64,000 bases of DNA from Pomacea canaliculata. Taxonomy: Eukaryota; Mollusca; Gastropoda; Architaenioglossa; Ampullariidae. The stretch's first letter is position 1. Each line of letters opens with the position of its first letter. The notes beneath the pieces are model-generated. The model saw only the letters and a list, made by a program, of their open reading frames with translations. It was not told the DNA's origin and did not search any database. The DNA is taken from positions 8,635,587-8,699,586 of the forward strand of contig NC_037596.1 of the NCBI RefSeq assembly GCF_003073045.1, read 5' to 3'. Positions 62,338 through 64,000 of this stretch are shown here, piece by piece. Position numbers and translations under genes: made by a program.

Positions 62338-64000
62338 ACACATGTTACTCTCAGCTCTTGTTCTTTGGTTAATCTTTGTGTTTTTTGTATTTGATTTTAT
62401 ACTGTTGGTTATTTTTTATAGTTCATATTCTACTTGTTTTCCTGTCCCTTATATGCAGTCCTTCTTGTTCTTAAGAGCTAAGAGCTTACTCCTTAGGAGT
62501 GTATGTGCTTTACAAATTGTGCATTTATTATTATTAAAATTAATCCAAGTTTCAATGGCGCTGAACACACCAGTTACTAACAAATATTTAAATGCTCTGT
62601 TCATTGACCATTTTGGTCTATGTATACCCAACAACATGCAGTAACATAGCATGCATCATGGCAGTATTTAAAAGCAATTTTAATAATTAATTTTTAAATA
62701 TTAATGTTTTTATAATTTTTCTTTATATATTATTGTACTTAGTTGGAACTTACGGTACTTCTTTTTTGTGTTGATTTATTAAACTTGTCAGTCTTAAGTC
62801 CTCATAGCTGAATGTGTGTTAGATCATGTCACTATTAGTCAGTATTCATGTATTGGTTGATGCATAGTGTGCAACATGCATGTCTTTTATGCTGCCTGTA
62901 GATGTTTTTGTAGAAAACGATGGGTATTTCTACATCTGAGCCCAAAACAGAAAAAATGTCAGTAACTCAATATAAAGTTGGCATCCCAAAAAGGTATATC
63001 CTCTTGTAATTGGTCATATATGTGTGGCGAATATTACTAGTATGCAATTTATACAAAGTATTTTGGGGAACCATGTAATTGATCATTAATTACTGGAACA
63101 TCTCGACATAAATATAATGAGATTAGACAACAGAACACACACAAGTACATAAATCATAGATATCATTTTCATTTTCTTTACTTGGCTTTAATCCCAGAGG
63201 GGAATTTGTGAATGTAAATAATAATATATACATAGCAGAGATACATAATAATAACAACAATATAGATTTAAACGTAATATTTTAAAACTGCAATGATTAC
63301 AATATATCAATTGAGCACCACATTCTTGTCACACGACAGTCACATTATACTAAAAACACAAAGGAGTTTAAAGTTACTGAGAGAATGAAGAATGAAATAA
63401 ATTTTCGTAAATTAAGTCTGGTGTTAGGTTGATTATTTAGTAGCTACAAAAAATTGTAACACATTCTGGTGGCGAAAAAATGTCAAGGAAGCCGCTCTTT
63501 ACATGAGACAGTTAAGAAAGGGTGAGAAAATACAGTAAAATACATCAACTTCCTCGTTCAGACTACACAATGGACATGTCCTTATATCTGTTGATATCTC
63601 TTCATATCTAACCCTAAATAGGTTTAAGGCAGCTTAACCTAAATTTGATTAAGTTACCTCTAAGAGCAGGGGATACATTTGATGAGTAGTTCTCAATTCC
63701 TAAATCTCTTTTAAATATACGGTAAGCTACACAGCTATTGTTTGAGAAAATATTTTGTTCACGTTCTTAAATAGACTGAGTATTTAAAAGTAGCTCTTTT
63801 TAAATTGACAGGAAAACAAACAGCCAAGATGTCAGAACACTCCCAAATACAGTTCAAGCCACACCTGGTGGAGGCGGTGGAGGTGGCTGCGGAGCACCAA
63901 CAGACGGTCCTGTAAAGCACACACACACACAATACAGCACACACACACACACACAATACAGCACACACACACACAAAATACAAATACAACACACACAAAA
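62338..64000. repeat. Segmental duplicate of 52671-54400 (copy 2)
   Basis: Continuous match to 52671 onwards, reaching the window edge. The left junction falls inside a cassette sequence (GTTAGAGAAAAGAACA), so this copy was inserted into, or recombined with, the array. Confidence 0.9.
63854..63909 (-). CDS. Fourth proline-rich terminal exon (gene runs off the window)
   Basis: Identical over 56 bases to the terminal exon at 54225-54280, with the same CTTTACAG acceptor and phase, and encoding PSVGAPQPPPPPPPGVA with a stop. Its upstream exons would lie beyond 64000. A (CA)n tract on the plus strand fills 63914-64000, so the TG-rich approach to the acceptor is also kept. Confidence 0.55.

Larger units (their letters stand above)
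55591..62338. repeat. Second modular array, with five more 3-nt cassettes
   Basis: Repeats the modules of 36.8-43.9 kb, with three tandem copies of one about 1-kb unit (about 56640-57300, 57300-59390 enlarged by a LINE, 59390-60000). AG-NNN-GTAAGT cassettes on the minus strand lie at 62044-62046 (tgg), 59474-59476 (aaa), 57416-57418 (aag), 56734-56736 (gct) and 56130-56132 (atg). The array ends abruptly at about 62338, where the 52671-54400 duplicate begins inside a cassette copy. Confidence 0.75.

Noticed and set aside
36174..64000. CRISPR-like regularity of repeats
   Set aside because: The repeats are dinucleotide tracts and large duplicated modules in a eukaryotic genome, without short repeats separated by equal spacers.

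Overview
The window looks like nuclear DNA from a lophotrochozoan animal, most likely a gastropod mollusc. The evidence is GT-AG introns, low gene density, AT-rich non-coding DNA, RTE/I-like non-LTR retrotransposon relics, tRNA-derived SINE relics, small hAT-type elements and intronless class A GPCRs. The species cannot be named from the sequence alone. No rRNA gene, intact tRNA gene or CRISPR array was seen.

Left part (1-14 kb, + strand): an intact 11-exon SLC17-family transporter of 503 residues, closest in motifs to sialin. A non-LTR retrotransposon fragment sits in its eighth intron, and a relic of the same family lies at the left edge on the other strand.

Middle (14-34 kb, mostly - strand): first, the C-terminal half of a single-pass membrane protein, read as six small exons that all join in the same intron phase and end in a polyproline tail. 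Then come two intronless class A GPCRs and a GPCR pseudogene scrap. Around them are repeatedly duplicated non-coding blocks, including a tandem duplication of the likely 5' leader of one GPCR.

Right part (34-64 kb, - strand): a modular array of duplicated blocks. Within it are a second chain of very small phase-1 exons (18 to 72 nt) ending in a proline-rich exon, a third two-exon C-terminus, and a fourth terminal exon identical in sequence to the third. Ten dispersed copies of a cassette in which a splice-acceptor-like AG and a perfect GTAAGT donor are separated by only three variable bases occur in the same array. Several transposons have landed here and can be dated relatively from their empty paralogous sites: a 5'-truncated LINE, a 290-bp hAT-like MITE and a 603-bp foldback element.

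The most interesting inference is a tandem family of paralogous genes on the minus strand, spread over about 48 kb. Each has a tail assembled from tiny symmetric phase-1 exons and a shared proline-rich last exon; one copy has a clear membrane exon. This resembles micro-exon gene architecture combined with a rapidly duplicating receptor cluster. The exon models come from reading splice sites and reading-frame continuity by eye; transcripts would decide them.
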